Shown: one piece after another, positions 37,859-46,319 of the stretch | Numbering within the stretch: the first letter of the stretch is position 1 | Layout: each line of letters starts with the position of its first letter | Source: Geothrix sp. | GTDB taxonomy: Bacteria; Acidobacteriota; Holophagae; Holophagales; Holophagaceae | DNA: 64,000 nt | Assembly (NCBI GenBank): GCA_030681515.1 | Contig: JAUXSE010000055.1 | Coordinates: forward strand, 1 to 64,000 | Direction: 5' to 3' | Translations under genes and position numbers: made by a program | The notes under the pieces: model-generated | What the model saw: the letters and a program-made list of their open reading frames with translations, nothing else | What the model was told of the DNA's origin: nothing | Database searches by the model: none

Positions 37859-38155
37859 ATGGAAGCGATGGAGACCCTCACCAAGGCCGACCTCTCCCGG
37901 CACCTGATGGAGCGGCTCGAACTGGGAAAGAAGGACGCGGATCTCCTGGTCAACACGTTCCTGGAGAGCATCATCGAGTCCCTCAAGACCGGCGAAGGAG
38001 TGGAGCTGCGCGGCTTCGGCAGCTTCCGCCTGCGGGACCGCCGGGCCCGCCAGGGCCGCAACCCGCGCAGTGGCGAAAGCATCCAGGTGCCGCCGAAGCG
38101 CGTGGTCTATTTCAAGCTGGGCAAGGAATTGCGCAGCAAGCTCATTGACGAATAA
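37859..38155 (+). CDS. HU/IHF-family DNA-binding protein
   Basis: 98 residues. The sequence fits the HU/IHF fold: TKADLSRHLMERLELGKKDADLLVNTFLESI (helical base), VELRGFGSFRLRDRRARQGRNPRSGE (the GFGxF and RNP-arm region) and VPPKRVVYFKLGKELRSKL. The arm sequence RNPRSGESIQVPPKR includes the intercalating proline. It bends DNA as a dimer. Start is 37859 or, nine bases later, an in-frame ATG. Whether homodimeric HU or an IHF subunit cannot be told. Confidence 0.93.
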   Translation: MEAMETLTKADLSRHLMERLELGKKDADLLVNTFLESIIESLKTGEGVELRGFGSFRLRDRRARQGRNPRSGESIQVPPKRVVYFKLGKELRSKLIDE

Positions 38156-38181
38156 CCCCCTCGTTCCGATCTGGAGTCCCC

Positions 38182-38919
38182 ATGCGCCTTCGCCATCTGC
38201 TCCTTCCTCTCCTGGCGGTGTTCGCGATGAGCGCACCGGCCTTCGCCCAGACGAAGCTATCCAAGGCGGAGAAGGCGAAGCTCCCCCGCATCGCCATCCT
38301 TGATTTCAAGACGGCGCCCGATGCCTGGCACGGCTGGCGCCACGGCGGGTGGGGCAATCAGATGGGAACCATCTCCAATCAGCTGCGGGACCTCTTCACC
38401 ACCGAGATCGTCGAGAAGGGCCAGAACAAGATCCGCGTCATCGAGCGGGAGCGCCTGGCCGAGATCCGCGGGGAACTGGATTTCCAGCAGAGCGGCGAGG
38501 TGGATACCGCCACGGTCCAGAAGATCGGCAAACTGCTTGGTGTGAAGTACGTGATGACCGGCAAGGTCACCCGGTTCGCCTACAAGGAGGGTGGCTTCAA
38601 GACCGGCTGGGGGGTGGGCGCCCTGGTGAGCAAGGTGACCGGGGATGGCATGGCCGGGGCCGTGGCCGGCAGCGTGAATATCAAGAAGGCCTCCTTCACG
38701 GGCCGGCTGGACATCCGGCTCATCGAGGTGGAGACCGGCGAGATCCTGGGGGCCTGGAAGGACGAGGACAAGGTCGCCGATACCAGCGTCAAGGTTGCGG
38801 GCACGGGCGCCGAGGTGCAGTACGACGAGGAGCTGGTGAACAAGGTGTTCGAGCCCATCGTCCAGCGCATCACCCCCAAGCTGCTGCGTGCCACCGTGTC
38901 GGCCAACGAAGACGAGTGA
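38182..38919 (+). CDS. CsgG-like exported protein
   Basis: 245 residues with signal peptide (RHLLLPLLAVFAMSAPAFA). The body resembles the CsgG/FlgT-like fold: RIAILDFKT, QLRDLFTTEIVEKGQNKIRVIERERLAEI, LGVKYVMTGKVTRF, then GRLDIRLIEVETGEILGAW. No lipobox Cys is present, so it is probably periplasmic and not the curli pore itself. Such proteins often assemble in the periplasm or at the outer membrane. No csg genes are nearby. It starts 26 bases after the HU-type gene. Confidence 0.82.
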   Translation: MRLRHLLLPLLAVFAMSAPAFAQTKLSKAEKAKLPRIAILDFKTAPDAWHGWRHGGWGNQMGTISNQLRDLFTTEIVEKGQNKIRVIERERLAEIRGELDFQQSGEVDTATVQKIGKLLGVKYVMTGKVTRFAYKEGGFKTGWGVGALVSKVTGDGMAGAVAGSVNIKKASFTGRLDIRLIEVETGEILGAWKDEDKVADTSVKVAGTGAEVQYDEELVNKVFEPIVQRITPKLLRATVSANEDE

Positions 38920-38930
38920 TCCGGGAAGGC

Positions 38931-39923
38931 TCAGCGGATCGGACGGGGCCCCGCGGGGCCCCGTCCGGTATCCAGAGGAAACCAGGTGTCAACCGCCGTC
39001 CGGATGGCCCCGGCATAGTCCGGACCCAGGGCTTCAGCGCAATGGAGATGCCAGGTGGGGACTTCGATCACGCGTCCCGTCTGGAAGTGCGCCGCCACGG
39101 ACCGCTGGACGTCCGGGGGGGCGAGACGGTCCTGGGCCGCCAGGAAGCAAAGGCTGGGCGTGTGGAGGCGCGACCCGTCCAGGCGGCGGAGGAGGTCCGT
39201 CTCTTCGGGGGGGTAGCCGCCCATGTGCCCGGCGGCGAAGGCCGCCGCGGCGCCGATGGGAGGCGCGAGGAGGTGCCACCAGCGGTCTTCCGGTCCCCGG
39301 ACCAGGCGCTCGGCGAAGCTGCGGGCGCTGGCCGGGGCGCCCTCCCAGATGATTCCGGCCAGGGGTCCCTGGCCTTCCCGTTCCAGTTCGGCGAGTGCCA
39401 GCAGGCCCACGGAGGCGCCCAGGCTGCGCCCCAGAAGGAGGATCCTGCGGCGGGGGAGGCCTGAGGCCTCCAGGTGGTGCACCATCCGCACCACTTCCCG
39501 GGATTCCATCACGCCGAAGGTGACGGAGGGGGCGGGTCCCCCCCGGCGCAGGGCATCGTCCCGCCGCCGGTAGGTGAAGATCGCGGCGTCGAGCCGCGGG
39601 AGCCACTTCAGGGCGGGGCTGGTGCCCCAGCGGTCGTCGCCGAATCCGTGGAGCAGGAGCGCGACGCCGGGCGAGGGCGTGGGACGCGTGAAACGCCAGA
39701 GCTGGAGGCCTTCCACTTCCTCGCTGCTCCAGGTGCCGCCTGGGTCCCCATCCTGGCCCTCGGCCAGTTCCCGGTAGGTGGCCTCCACCCGGGCCAGGGG
39801 CTGGGGCCGGTAGAAGGGTGGGTCCACCAGTTCCCGGGCCACGGCCCGGGTTTTCCATCCGGCGAATCCAACGATCCCCAGGAGGGAGACCAGCCCCGGA
39901 AGGAACCAGACCACCCGCCTCAC
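38931..39923 (-). CDS. Alpha/beta hydrolase, membrane-anchored
   Basis: About 330 residues. An N-terminal hydrophobic anchor (VVWFLPGLVSLLGIVGFAGW) is followed by an alpha/beta hydrolase core: VALLLHGFGDDRWG (oxyanion region), nucleophile LLGRSLGASVGL (GRSLG), acid in LAAQDRLAPP and catalytic His in VPTWHLHCAEALG. Substrate unknown. The start is taken as GTG at 39923, overlapping the ferredoxin stop (GTGA); the frame is open far upstream but without a start site that fits. Confidence 0.82.
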   Translation of the reverse strand: MRRVVWFLPGLVSLLGIVGFAGWKTRAVARELVDPPFYRPQPLARVEATYRELAEGQDGDPGGTWSSEEVEGLQLWRFTRPTPSPGVALLLHGFGDDRWGTSPALKWLPRLDAAIFTYRRRDDALRRGGPAPSVTFGVMESREVVRMVHHLEASGLPRRRILLLGRSLGASVGLLALAELEREGQGPLAGIIWEGAPASARSFAERLVRGPEDRWWHLLAPPIGAAAAFAAGHMGGYPPEETDLLRRLDGSRLHTPSLCFLAAQDRLAPPDVQRSVAAHFQTGRVIEVPTWHLHCAEALGPDYAGAIRTAVDTWFPLDTGRGPAGPRPIR

Positions 39924-40213
39924 CAGTAGCCCGTGGTGATGAGAAGATCGGCGCCAGCCGCGGGCATCCAGCACTGGCAGCCGAGCCGCTGATCGGCTCC
40001 TGCTGCATTCTTGGTGAGGACGGCGGCTTCGCGGGGGGAGGGGGGATCCAGGACCCCGGCGCCCCGCAGGATGGTCATCAGACACTTTCCGCAGGCGCCC
40101 TTACCCGAACAGGCAGAAGCCACCGGCAGGCCCACCTCGATGCATCGGGCCATGAGCGTCCCCCATTCGCCGAGGATGTGGTCCCGCTGGCGGGTCCGGG
40201 CCACCACGACCAT
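39920..40213 (-). CDS. [2Fe-2S] ferredoxin-like protein
   Basis: 97 residues with the plant-type ferredoxin cysteine pattern ACSGKGACGKC (three Cys) and a later RLGCQC. It carries a single [2Fe-2S] cluster for electron transfer in the cytosol. It sits between the lipoprotein gene (two bases upstream) and the hydrolase (four-base overlap). Which partner it serves is not visible; similar small ferredoxins lie beside oxygenase or Mo-enzyme genes in other bacteria. Confidence 0.88.
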   Translation of the reverse strand: MVVVARTRQRDHILGEWGTLMARCIEVGLPVASACSGKGACGKCLMTILRGAGVLDPPSPREAAVLTKNAAGADQRLGCQCWMPAAGADLLITTGYW

Positions 40214-40215
40214 GG

Positions 40216-40641
40216 CTATTTCAGGAGGGTCGCGGTCACGCCTGGAAGGCCCTCGGCGGCGGGGAGTGGATCCGGCTTGCCGTAGAGCACCGAATCGAGC
40301 CGCTGGGTGAGCGTGACCTGGTAGATGCCCTTGCCGGCGGGCAGGTCCAGTTCCCCCATGTCCGGGCTGAAGGCTTCGCGCTGGCTGGTCAGAAAGAACC
40401 GGTGCTTGCCAGGTGTGAGCCCCTTCACCTGGAGGATGATGGCGCCCTTGGGGAGCTGCTGCACGGGGATGCGGGCGCCGTCCAGAGTGAGTTCCACGGG
40501 GCCTCGCACGGCCTTGGTGAACCGGAAGACGATGGAACCCGCGGGGATGGGGGAGCTGGGCGCCAGGGGCACCTTGCGGCAGCCCAGGAAGGACGCGGCG
40601 CCCAACAGCACCATGGCGGGAAGGACGGGGTGGAACCTCAT
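40216..40641 (-). CDS. Predicted lipoprotein
   Basis: 141 residues. The N-terminal signal ends in a lipobox (ASFLGC, Cys about residue 21), so the mature protein should be lipid-anchored at the outer or inner membrane. The body has beta-rich, PEGA-like sequence (GPVELTLDGARIPVQQLPKGAIILQVKGLTPGKHRFFLTS). Function unknown. It is the first gene of the lipoprotein-ferredoxin-hydrolase run. Confidence 0.78.
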   Translation of the reverse strand: MRFHPVLPAMVLLGAASFLGCRKVPLAPSSPIPAGSIVFRFTKAVRGPVELTLDGARIPVQQLPKGAIILQVKGLTPGKHRFFLTSQREAFSPDMGELDLPAGKGIYQVTLTQRLDSVLYGKPDPLPAAEGLPGVTATLLK

Positions 40642-40687
40642 GAAACCTCCGGATCCTCCATCATATGCGATGAAAGACCCCGAGGTC

Positions 40688-41179
40688 TCAGCCCCGCTCG
40701 ATCAGCACGGCGGCCTGGGCCGCGAGGCCCTCACCGCGGCCGGTGAACCCCAGCTTTTCCGTGGTGGTGGCTTTCACGTTCAGCGCGTCCGGAGGAAGGC
40801 CCATCAGAGGCGCGATGAGGTCGCGCATCCGCAGGCGATGGAGTCCGATCTTCGGGCGTTCTCCGATGAGACACACGTCCGCGTTCACGACCCGCCATCC
40901 CCGCTCGGACAGGTCGCCCATGACCCGTTCCAGCAGCTGTGCCGAGTCCGCGCCCTTGTAGGCCGGGTCAGTGTCGGGGAAATGCTGGCCGATGTCTCCG
41001 AGGCCCGCCGCGCCGAGCAGGGCGTCCATGAGGGCGTGGAGCATCACGTCCGCATCGCTGTGCCCCGCGAGTCCGCGATCATGCGGGATCTCGCAGCCCA
41101 TGAGAACCAGCGGACGGCCCTCTTCCGGCGCCGCGAAACGGTGGACGTCGAATCCCTGTCCGACCCGGAACACGGTCAT
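40688..41179 (-). CDS. ispF: 2-C-methyl-D-erythritol 2,4-cyclodiphosphate synthase
   Basis: 163 residues. Zinc-site motif GQGFDVHRF (Asp, His) at the start, LAGHSDADVMLHALMDALLGA with the metal-binding His, and NVKATTTEKLGFTGRGEG near the C-terminus. It cyclises CDP-ME phosphate in the MEP isoprenoid pathway. The ATG overlaps the histidine-kinase stop by four bases, an unusual partner; no ispD is adjacent. Confidence 0.96.
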   Translation of the reverse strand: MTVFRVGQGFDVHRFAAPEEGRPLVLMGCEIPHDRGLAGHSDADVMLHALMDALLGAAGLGDIGQHFPDTDPAYKGADSAQLLERVMGDLSERGWRVVNADVCLIGERPKIGLHRLRMRDLIAPLMGLPPDALNVKATTTEKLGFTGRGEGLAAQAAVLIERG

Positions 41180-42702
41180 GTGCCCTCCGCCCCCAGCACC
41201 TGGTGGTTCCCCGTGGATTCATCCGAGATCTTGAAGGTTCCGGTGATGGGATGCTCGGGCAGGGTGATGATGACCTCGGTCCCGCTGCCTTCTTCGCTGA
41301 GGAATTCCAGGGTCCCGCCGTGTTCCTCCACGATCTTCTTCACGGTGGCCATGCCCAGGCCCGTGCCCTTCTTCTTCCCATAACTGAAGAAGGGCTCGAA
41401 AATCCGTTTGATCACCTTCCGGGGGATGCCATGCCCCCGGTCCTTCACGCGGATCTGCACCCCGCCCGTGACCTGGTTCCAGGCGACGAGAATCTCGCCG
41501 CTCATGTCGGTGGTGGCATCGAGGGCATTGGCCAACAGGTTCTCCATGACCCTCGTGAAGCGGCCGGGGTCGAGTTTCACCTGGCAGGACATGCCATCGG
41601 TTTTGAGGTTGACCCCCATTTCCGCGGCCCGGGGGATCATGGGTTCGAGGATGGCGTCCAGGAAGGGCCGCAGATCCACGGTCTCCCGGTTGGGCTCGCG
41701 CACCTTCGCGAAATCGAGGACATCCTGGCTCAGGTGGGTGAGGCGGTCCACGCACTCCAGGATCTTCCGGCAGTGATGGCGGATCTTGTGATCCTCGGTG
41801 GACAGCTCCAGCAGGTCCGCGTGTCCCCGCAGCACGAACAGGCCATTCTTGAAGTCGTGCACGATGGAACTGGCCACCTGGCCCACGGTCGCCAGCACAT
41901 GGCTGCGGAGGTTCTCCTCGGAGAGCCGGGTCCGTTCGATGGCGATGGCGCACAGGGAAACGATGGCCTCGAAGGTCTCCCGGTCCGGCGGTTCCGTGAT
42001 GGGACGCCGGCTGTCGAGGTAGACGACGCCGATGCGGCGGCCCTGCAGCAGCAGGGGGAGGCAGAGGATCGTCTTCAGCTCCAGTCGCTGGATGGACAGA
42101 TGGCTCATCAGCAGGTGGTCTTCGGCGACATTGAGGATCCAGATGGGATCCCCGGTCTCGAACACCTTGTGGACGCTGGAGAGCGAGAGCTGGATGGCCC
42201 CTTCCAGTTCCTGTCCCAGGTTGCGCTGCACGCGGGTGGCCAGTTCCCCGTCCTCCAGCAGCATGAGGAAGCCGCGGTCCGTGCCCGAGATGGCAAGGAG
42301 GCGATCCAGGGATTGTTCCAGCAGATCTTCGAGATCAATTTCCTGGGCCAGGAGCTGGGCGGTCTCCAGAATGGCCTGAAGGTGCAGTTCGGAGCGGCTC
42401 TGGTCCAGGCTCAGCAGGGTCAGGGTATAGGCGCCGTCCGCCAGGCGGAGCGGCGTGCCGGGCTCCCAGGCTGCGCGACCCAGCTGCTGGTCCTTGTAGA
42501 AGCTGCCATGGGTGGTCTGAAGATCCTCGGCCCACCAGATGTCGTCCCGGAGCTCCAGGCGCATATGGTTGCGGCTGATCATGCTGTCCGAAAGCACCAC
42601 ATCGCACAGGCTCTGCCGGCCCAGGGTGACCGAGCGGGTGAGCGGCACGGCGCGTTCGAATCCATGCCGGTCGCGGATCAGGAGCTGGTAGCGCTGGGCC
42701 AC
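41176..42702 (-). CDS. Sensor histidine kinase with FHA and GAF domains
   Basis: About 508 residues without membrane helices. N-terminal FHA domain (about 8-100: TLGRQSLCDVVLSDSMISRNHMRLEL, TTHGSFYKD), GAF domain (about 115-275: TDRGFLMLLEDGELATRVQ, LCLPLLLQGRRIGVVYLDSRRP), dimerisation helix with phospho-accepting His in IVHDFKNGLF, then HATPase_c with ENLLANALDA, KDRGHGIPRKV and KGTGLGMATVKKIVEEHGG. It should sense a phosphopeptide or small signal in the cytosol; its response regulator is not adjacent. GTG at 42702 follows GGGAGA. It is coupled to ispF and divergent from ruvB. Confidence 0.92.
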   Translation of the reverse strand: MAQRYQLLIRDRHGFERAVPLTRSVTLGRQSLCDVVLSDSMISRNHMRLELRDDIWWAEDLQTTHGSFYKDQQLGRAAWEPGTPLRLADGAYTLTLLSLDQSRSELHLQAILETAQLLAQEIDLEDLLEQSLDRLLAISGTDRGFLMLLEDGELATRVQRNLGQELEGAIQLSLSSVHKVFETGDPIWILNVAEDHLLMSHLSIQRLELKTILCLPLLLQGRRIGVVYLDSRRPITEPPDRETFEAIVSLCAIAIERTRLSEENLRSHVLATVGQVASSIVHDFKNGLFVLRGHADLLELSTEDHKIRHHCRKILECVDRLTHLSQDVLDFAKVREPNRETVDLRPFLDAILEPMIPRAAEMGVNLKTDGMSCQVKLDPGRFTRVMENLLANALDATTDMSGEILVAWNQVTGGVQIRVKDRGHGIPRKVIKRIFEPFFSYGKKKGTGLGMATVKKIVEEHGGTLEFLSEEGSGTEVIITLPEHPITGTFKISDESTGNHQVLGAEGT

Positions 42703-42814
42703 GACATCTCCCGGTGTTGGAGGAAGGGGGGCGGAGGAGGTTCGACTTGGTGAGTCCAAGATTATCCGGCCACCGGCTGGACACAAGTGGAAGTCCCGTG
42801 AGGGAATAGAAGCC

Positions 42815-43828
42815 ATGCACCGACACCCCGATCTCGACCCCACCGCCGCCTCCGAGGATCCGGCCGAATACTCGCTCAGGCCGCAGAGACTTCAGGAATA
42901 TATCGGCCAGGAGAAGGTGAAGGCCCGTCTCGAGATCGCCCTCCAGGCCGCCACCCGGCGCGGGGAGGTGCTGGATCACGTGCTGCTCTTCGGCCCTCCG
43001 GGATTGGGGAAGACGACCCTGGCCCACGTGCTGGCCAACGAGATGGGTGCGCCGTGCAAGGTGATCCAGGCCCCCGCGCTGGAAAAGAAGGGCGACCTGG
43101 CCGCCATCCTCACCAACCTGGAAGCCGGTGAGTTCCTTTTCATTGACGAGATCCACCGGCTGCCCGCGCCCATCGAGGAACTGCTCTACTCCGCCATGGA
43201 GGATCGCAAGCTCGACATCCTCATCGGGCAGGGCCCCAGCGCCCAGACCCTGAAGGTGGATCTGCGCCCCTTCACGCTGGTGGGCGCGACCACGCGGGCC
43301 GGGCTCATCTCCAAACCGCTCCATGACCGGTTCGGCATGGTCCATCGCCTGGAGTTCTACACCCGGGCGGAGCTGGCCATCATCGGTCGGCGCTCCGCCG
43401 ATCTCCTGGGCATCCACCTCGCCACGGAAGGGTCCGAGGCCATCGCCCGCCGCAGCCGGGGCACCCCGCGCATCTGCAACCGCCTGCTGCGCCGGTGCCG
43501 CGACTATGCCGAAGTGAAGGGCGACGGGACCATCACCCTGGCCTCCGCCGAGGCATGCCTGAAACTTCACGAGGTGGACGATCTGGGGCTGGACGCCCTG
43601 GATCGGGAGTATCTCCAGGCCATCTGCCACAAGCACCGCGGGGGCCCCGTGGGCCTGCGCACCCTGGCCGCGGCCCTGGGCGAGGATGACGGCGCCTTGG
43701 AGGACCTGGTGGAGCCCTACCTCATGCAGGTGGGATTCCTGGACCGGACGCCCCAGGGAAGGAAGGCCACCGATGCCGCCTATGCCTACCTGGGCGTGAC
43801 ATCCGATCCGGGGCCGCTGTTCCGGTAG
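42815..43828 (+). CDS. ruvB: Holliday junction branch-migration helicase RuvB
   Basis: 337 residues of the standard RuvB length. N-terminal SLRPQRLQEYIGQEKVK, Walker A GPPGLGKTTLA, Walker B FLFIDEIHRLP, sensor GATTRAGLISKPL and the C-terminal winged helix (YLMQVGFLDRTPQGRKAT) are all present. RuvB hexamers drive branch migration with RuvA. ruvA and ruvC are not adjacent. Confidence 0.97.
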   Translation: MHRHPDLDPTAASEDPAEYSLRPQRLQEYIGQEKVKARLEIALQAATRRGEVLDHVLLFGPPGLGKTTLAHVLANEMGAPCKVIQAPALEKKGDLAAILTNLEAGEFLFIDEIHRLPAPIEELLYSAMEDRKLDILIGQGPSAQTLKVDLRPFTLVGATTRAGLISKPLHDRFGMVHRLEFYTRAELAIIGRRSADLLGIHLATEGSEAIARRSRGTPRICNRLLRRCRDYAEVKGDGTITLASAEACLKLHEVDDLGLDALDREYLQAICHKHRGGPVGLRTLAAALGEDDGALEDLVEPYLMQVGFLDRTPQGRKATDAAYAYLGVTSDPGPLFR

Positions 43829-43834
43829 GTCAAG

Positions 43835-43885
43835 GAGCGCCTAACAAAACCCCATCGCGGCATCGTCGGGTGTTGGTAGGCGCTC
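43835..43885. repeat. Inverted repeat between convergent ruvB and bactofilin
   Basis: Arms 43835-43852 and 43868-43885 match as inverted copies at 16 of 18 positions (GAGCGCCTA-CAA-A-CCC pattern) with a 15-base loop. It fills the 60-base gap between two gene ends and could act as a bidirectional terminator, though T runs are lacking. Confidence 0.6.
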
Positions 43886-43888
43886 GCT

Positions 43889-44347
43889 CTAAAGCCTGGA
43901 ATCGGCCTTTTTCAGCTCCGGGAGTTTCCCGGGAACCGGAAGCGATCCGCCCTTGGCCGCCCCGCCGGCCTCCAGGTTCTGGGTCACGTCCTTTCGGACG
44001 CAGACGCCCTGGAGCGTCCCACCCTCGTCCACCACCAGCGAGCCGACTTCCACATCGCCTTCCACATAGCCCGTGCCGTGGATCTCCAGGCAGTCGGTGA
44101 TCTTCATGGTGCCTTCGGCCCGGCCCGTCACCACCAGGTGCTTGGCGAAGATGGTGCCCTTCACCAGACCCCCGGGGGCGATGGAGACCTCGCCCGTGGA
44201 ATGGATGATGCCGTCCACCGTGCCTTCGACGCGCAGACTGCGGGTGCCGGTATGGATCTCCCCGGTCAGCGTCACATCCTTGCCCAGCAGGGAGTGGATG
44301 GCGGGAGCGGATTCAGGCTTGGATTTATTGCTGCGGAAGACGGCCAC
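43889..44347 (-). CDS. Bactofilin
   Basis: 152 residues. A right-handed beta-helix bactofilin core is evident: HSLLGKDVTLTGEIHTGTRSLRVEGTVDGII, GEVSIAPGGLVKGTIFAKHLVVTGRAEGTM, ITDCLEIHGTGYVEGDVEVGSLVVDEGGTLQG, flanked by short tails. Bactofilins form nucleotide-free filaments that place cell-wall enzymes. The start is GTG at 44347 with GGAGCAACCC upstream. It lies 11 bases after a M23 peptidase gene, the classic bactofilin partner. Confidence 0.93.
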   Translation of the reverse strand: MAVFRSNKSKPESAPAIHSLLGKDVTLTGEIHTGTRSLRVEGTVDGIIHSTGEVSIAPGGLVKGTIFAKHLVVTGRAEGTMKITDCLEIHGTGYVEGDVEVGSLVVDEGGTLQGVCVRKDVTQNLEAGGAAKGGSLPVPGKLPELKKADSRL

Positions 44348-44358
44348 GGGTTGCTCCT

Positions 44359-45330
44359 TCAGGACGGCTTGCCAAGGGCACGAAGCCACTGGCGCTGGAG
44401 CCGGAGGTAGGGCTGGGGATTGACGGGCTTTCCGCTCTGGCGGACCTCGTAATGGAGGTGGACGCCGGTGGCGTTGCCGGAACGCCCCATGGTCCCCAGA
44501 ATATCGCCCCTGGACACCTTCTGCCCGGCTTTCACCAAGGCGTGGTTCAGGTGGGCGTACAGGGTCTCCCGATCCGGGGTGTGGCGGACCCGCACACCGT
44601 ATCCATAGCGATCCATCCATCCCGATTCCACCACCTCCCCATCGGCCGTGGCCTGGATGGGGGTGTCGAGCGCGTTGCTGATGTCTATGCCGGTGTGGTA
44701 GCCCAGCAGGCCATCGCCAGCCTCGTTGCCCCGGGAGAATGGACTGACCCTCACGCCGAATCCCGAGCTGAGGTATCCGGCGGTGGGGGGGATCGAGGGC
44801 GTCCGGCTCCAGGCCCGGATCACGGGCTCCATGCGGGCGCGAACCACGGCGGCCTGCTTGGAGGTGTAGTCCAGATCTCGCCGGAGGCGGGACAGACGTT
44901 CCTGGGTGCCCGGGGGCAGGGGCGCGGCAGGCGGCTGTCCAGGCGCGGGGGGCAGAGGGGAACCGGCGGAGGCTTTGGGGTCCAGCAGCTTCAGCAACTC
45001 CGTGTGCTGCTGTCGGAGGGTGGCGACCTCAGCTTCCAGAGCCTGAGCCTGGTCCAGGGAGGAGTGCAGCTGTTCCTGCTGCTCCTGGGTCTCCTTCTGG
45101 AGGTGGCCAAAGCTCATGATTTTCTTGGTCGCCCAGAATCCGTACCCGGATCCGACCATGGCCAGGGCCGAAAAGCCCATGACGCCGCCCAGCACCCAGA
45201 GCATCGTCCGGCGGGTGAGGGACCAGCGGAAGGTGCGGTGGCTGAAGACGACCATCACGGTGAGCCAGCGCGCAGAATCGGGGCGGCTGGACCGCACGGC
45301 ACGGCGTCGTTCGGGTTGGGGGTTGGACAT
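44359..45330 (-). CDS. M23 peptidoglycan endopeptidase
   Basis: 323 residues: one N-terminal membrane helix (MLWVLGGVMGFSALAMVGSGYGFW), a coiled coil (about 80-120), and a LytM/M23 domain at the C-terminus with zinc ligands in GYHTGIDIS (HxxxD) and GVHLHYEVR (HxH), preceded by LSSGFGVRVSPFS. It cuts peptide cross-bridges in the periplasm. Pairing with the bactofilin gene 11 bases downstream matches the cell-shape modules known from Helicobacter and Myxococcus. Confidence 0.93.
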   Translation of the reverse strand: MSNPQPERRRAVRSSRPDSARWLTVMVVFSHRTFRWSLTRRTMLWVLGGVMGFSALAMVGSGYGFWATKKIMSFGHLQKETQEQQEQLHSSLDQAQALEAEVATLRQQHTELLKLLDPKASAGSPLPPAPGQPPAAPLPPGTQERLSRLRRDLDYTSKQAAVVRARMEPVIRAWSRTPSIPPTAGYLSSGFGVRVSPFSRGNEAGDGLLGYHTGIDISNALDTPIQATADGEVVESGWMDRYGYGVRVRHTPDRETLYAHLNHALVKAGQKVSRGDILGTMGRSGNATGVHLHYEVRQSGKPVNPQPYLRLQRQWLRALGKPS

Positions 45331-45390
45331 GGTCCCCCAGCATACCTGGGAATCCGCTAGAGATCGAATCGTCTTCTTACAACGAAAGAT

Positions 45391-46311
45391 CTAGAGAGGC
45401 GCCAGCATTGATCTTGACAGCCACCACTCCAGGGCATGGCCTGTGAAAAACACGAGTCCAACAAGGCTGTTCAGCGTGAAGAAAGCCTGGTCAATGCGGG
45501 AGAGATCCCCGTTCCGGACCAGCCACTGTTCCCGGGCCAGCATGGCCGCGACGACGCCCCATCCGGCCCAGGGCCAGAGCAGGGCACCCATCTGATGGTT
45601 GAAGATTGCCCAGCACAGGAGCGCGAGCAGATGGAGTGCCCGTGAGAGGAGCAGCGCCCGATGGGTGCCGAGTCTCGATGGGATGGAGTGGAGGCCCGCC
45701 GTCCGGTCGAAAGCCTCGTCCTGAAGCGAGTAGAGGATGTCGAAGCCCGCGGTCCAGGCCAGCACGCCCCCGGACAACCAGAGGGCCGGCGCCTCGATCC
45801 TCCCGGTCACGGCGATCCAGGCGCCCAGCGGCGCGCCGGACAGGGACAACCCCAGCACCACGTGGGCCCAGGCCGTGAAGCGCTTGCAGAGGGAATAGCC
45901 CAGGATGATGACCATCGCCAGGGGCGACAGGGCCCAGGTGAGCGGCCCCAGGGCCCCGGCGGCCACGCCGAACAGGACGATGCCCGCGCCCATGAGCGCC
46001 ATCGCGCCCACCCGCGACACCCGGCCCGCGGGCAGGGCGCGGCCGGTGGTGCGGGGGTTCTCCGCATCCACATCCACATCCACGAGCCGGTTGAAGGTCA
46101 TGGCCGCCGTGCGCGCGCCCACCATGGCCGCCAGGATCCAGAGTGAAGTCCTCAGCGGTGGAAGCCCCTGGGCGGCTGCGAGCGCCCCCAGCAGGGCGAA
46201 GGGCAGGGCGAACACGGTGTGTTCGAACTTGATCATGTCCAGGAGCTCGCGGGCCTGGCCCGAGGGCGTCCGGAATGGGGGCGTGGATTCAGTCATCGTG
46301 GGGTCCATCAT
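45391..46311 (-). CDS. UbiA-family prenyltransferase
   Basis: 306 residues with about eight membrane helices. The two Asp-rich motifs that bind prenyl diphosphate are FNRLVDVDVDAENPRT and YSLQDEAFDRTAGLHSIPSRLG. It attaches a polyprenyl chain to an aromatic acid in quinone synthesis (4-hydroxybenzoate, or the futalosine-route precursor in menaquinone makers, MqnP). The sequence alone does not separate UbiA from MqnP. Start could be 46311, 46308 or 46296. The next gene upstream encodes a secreted protein eight bases away. Confidence 0.9.
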   Translation of the reverse strand: MMDPTMTESTPPFRTPSGQARELLDMIKFEHTVFALPFALLGALAAAQGLPPLRTSLWILAAMVGARTAAMTFNRLVDVDVDAENPRTTGRALPAGRVSRVGAMALMGAGIVLFGVAAGALGPLTWALSPLAMVIILGYSLCKRFTAWAHVVLGLSLSGAPLGAWIAVTGRIEAPALWLSGGVLAWTAGFDILYSLQDEAFDRTAGLHSIPSRLGTHRALLLSRALHLLALLCWAIFNHQMGALLWPWAGWGVVAAMLAREQWLVRNGDLSRIDQAFFTLNSLVGLVFFTGHALEWWLSRSMLAPL

Positions 46312-46319
46312 CCAACCAA

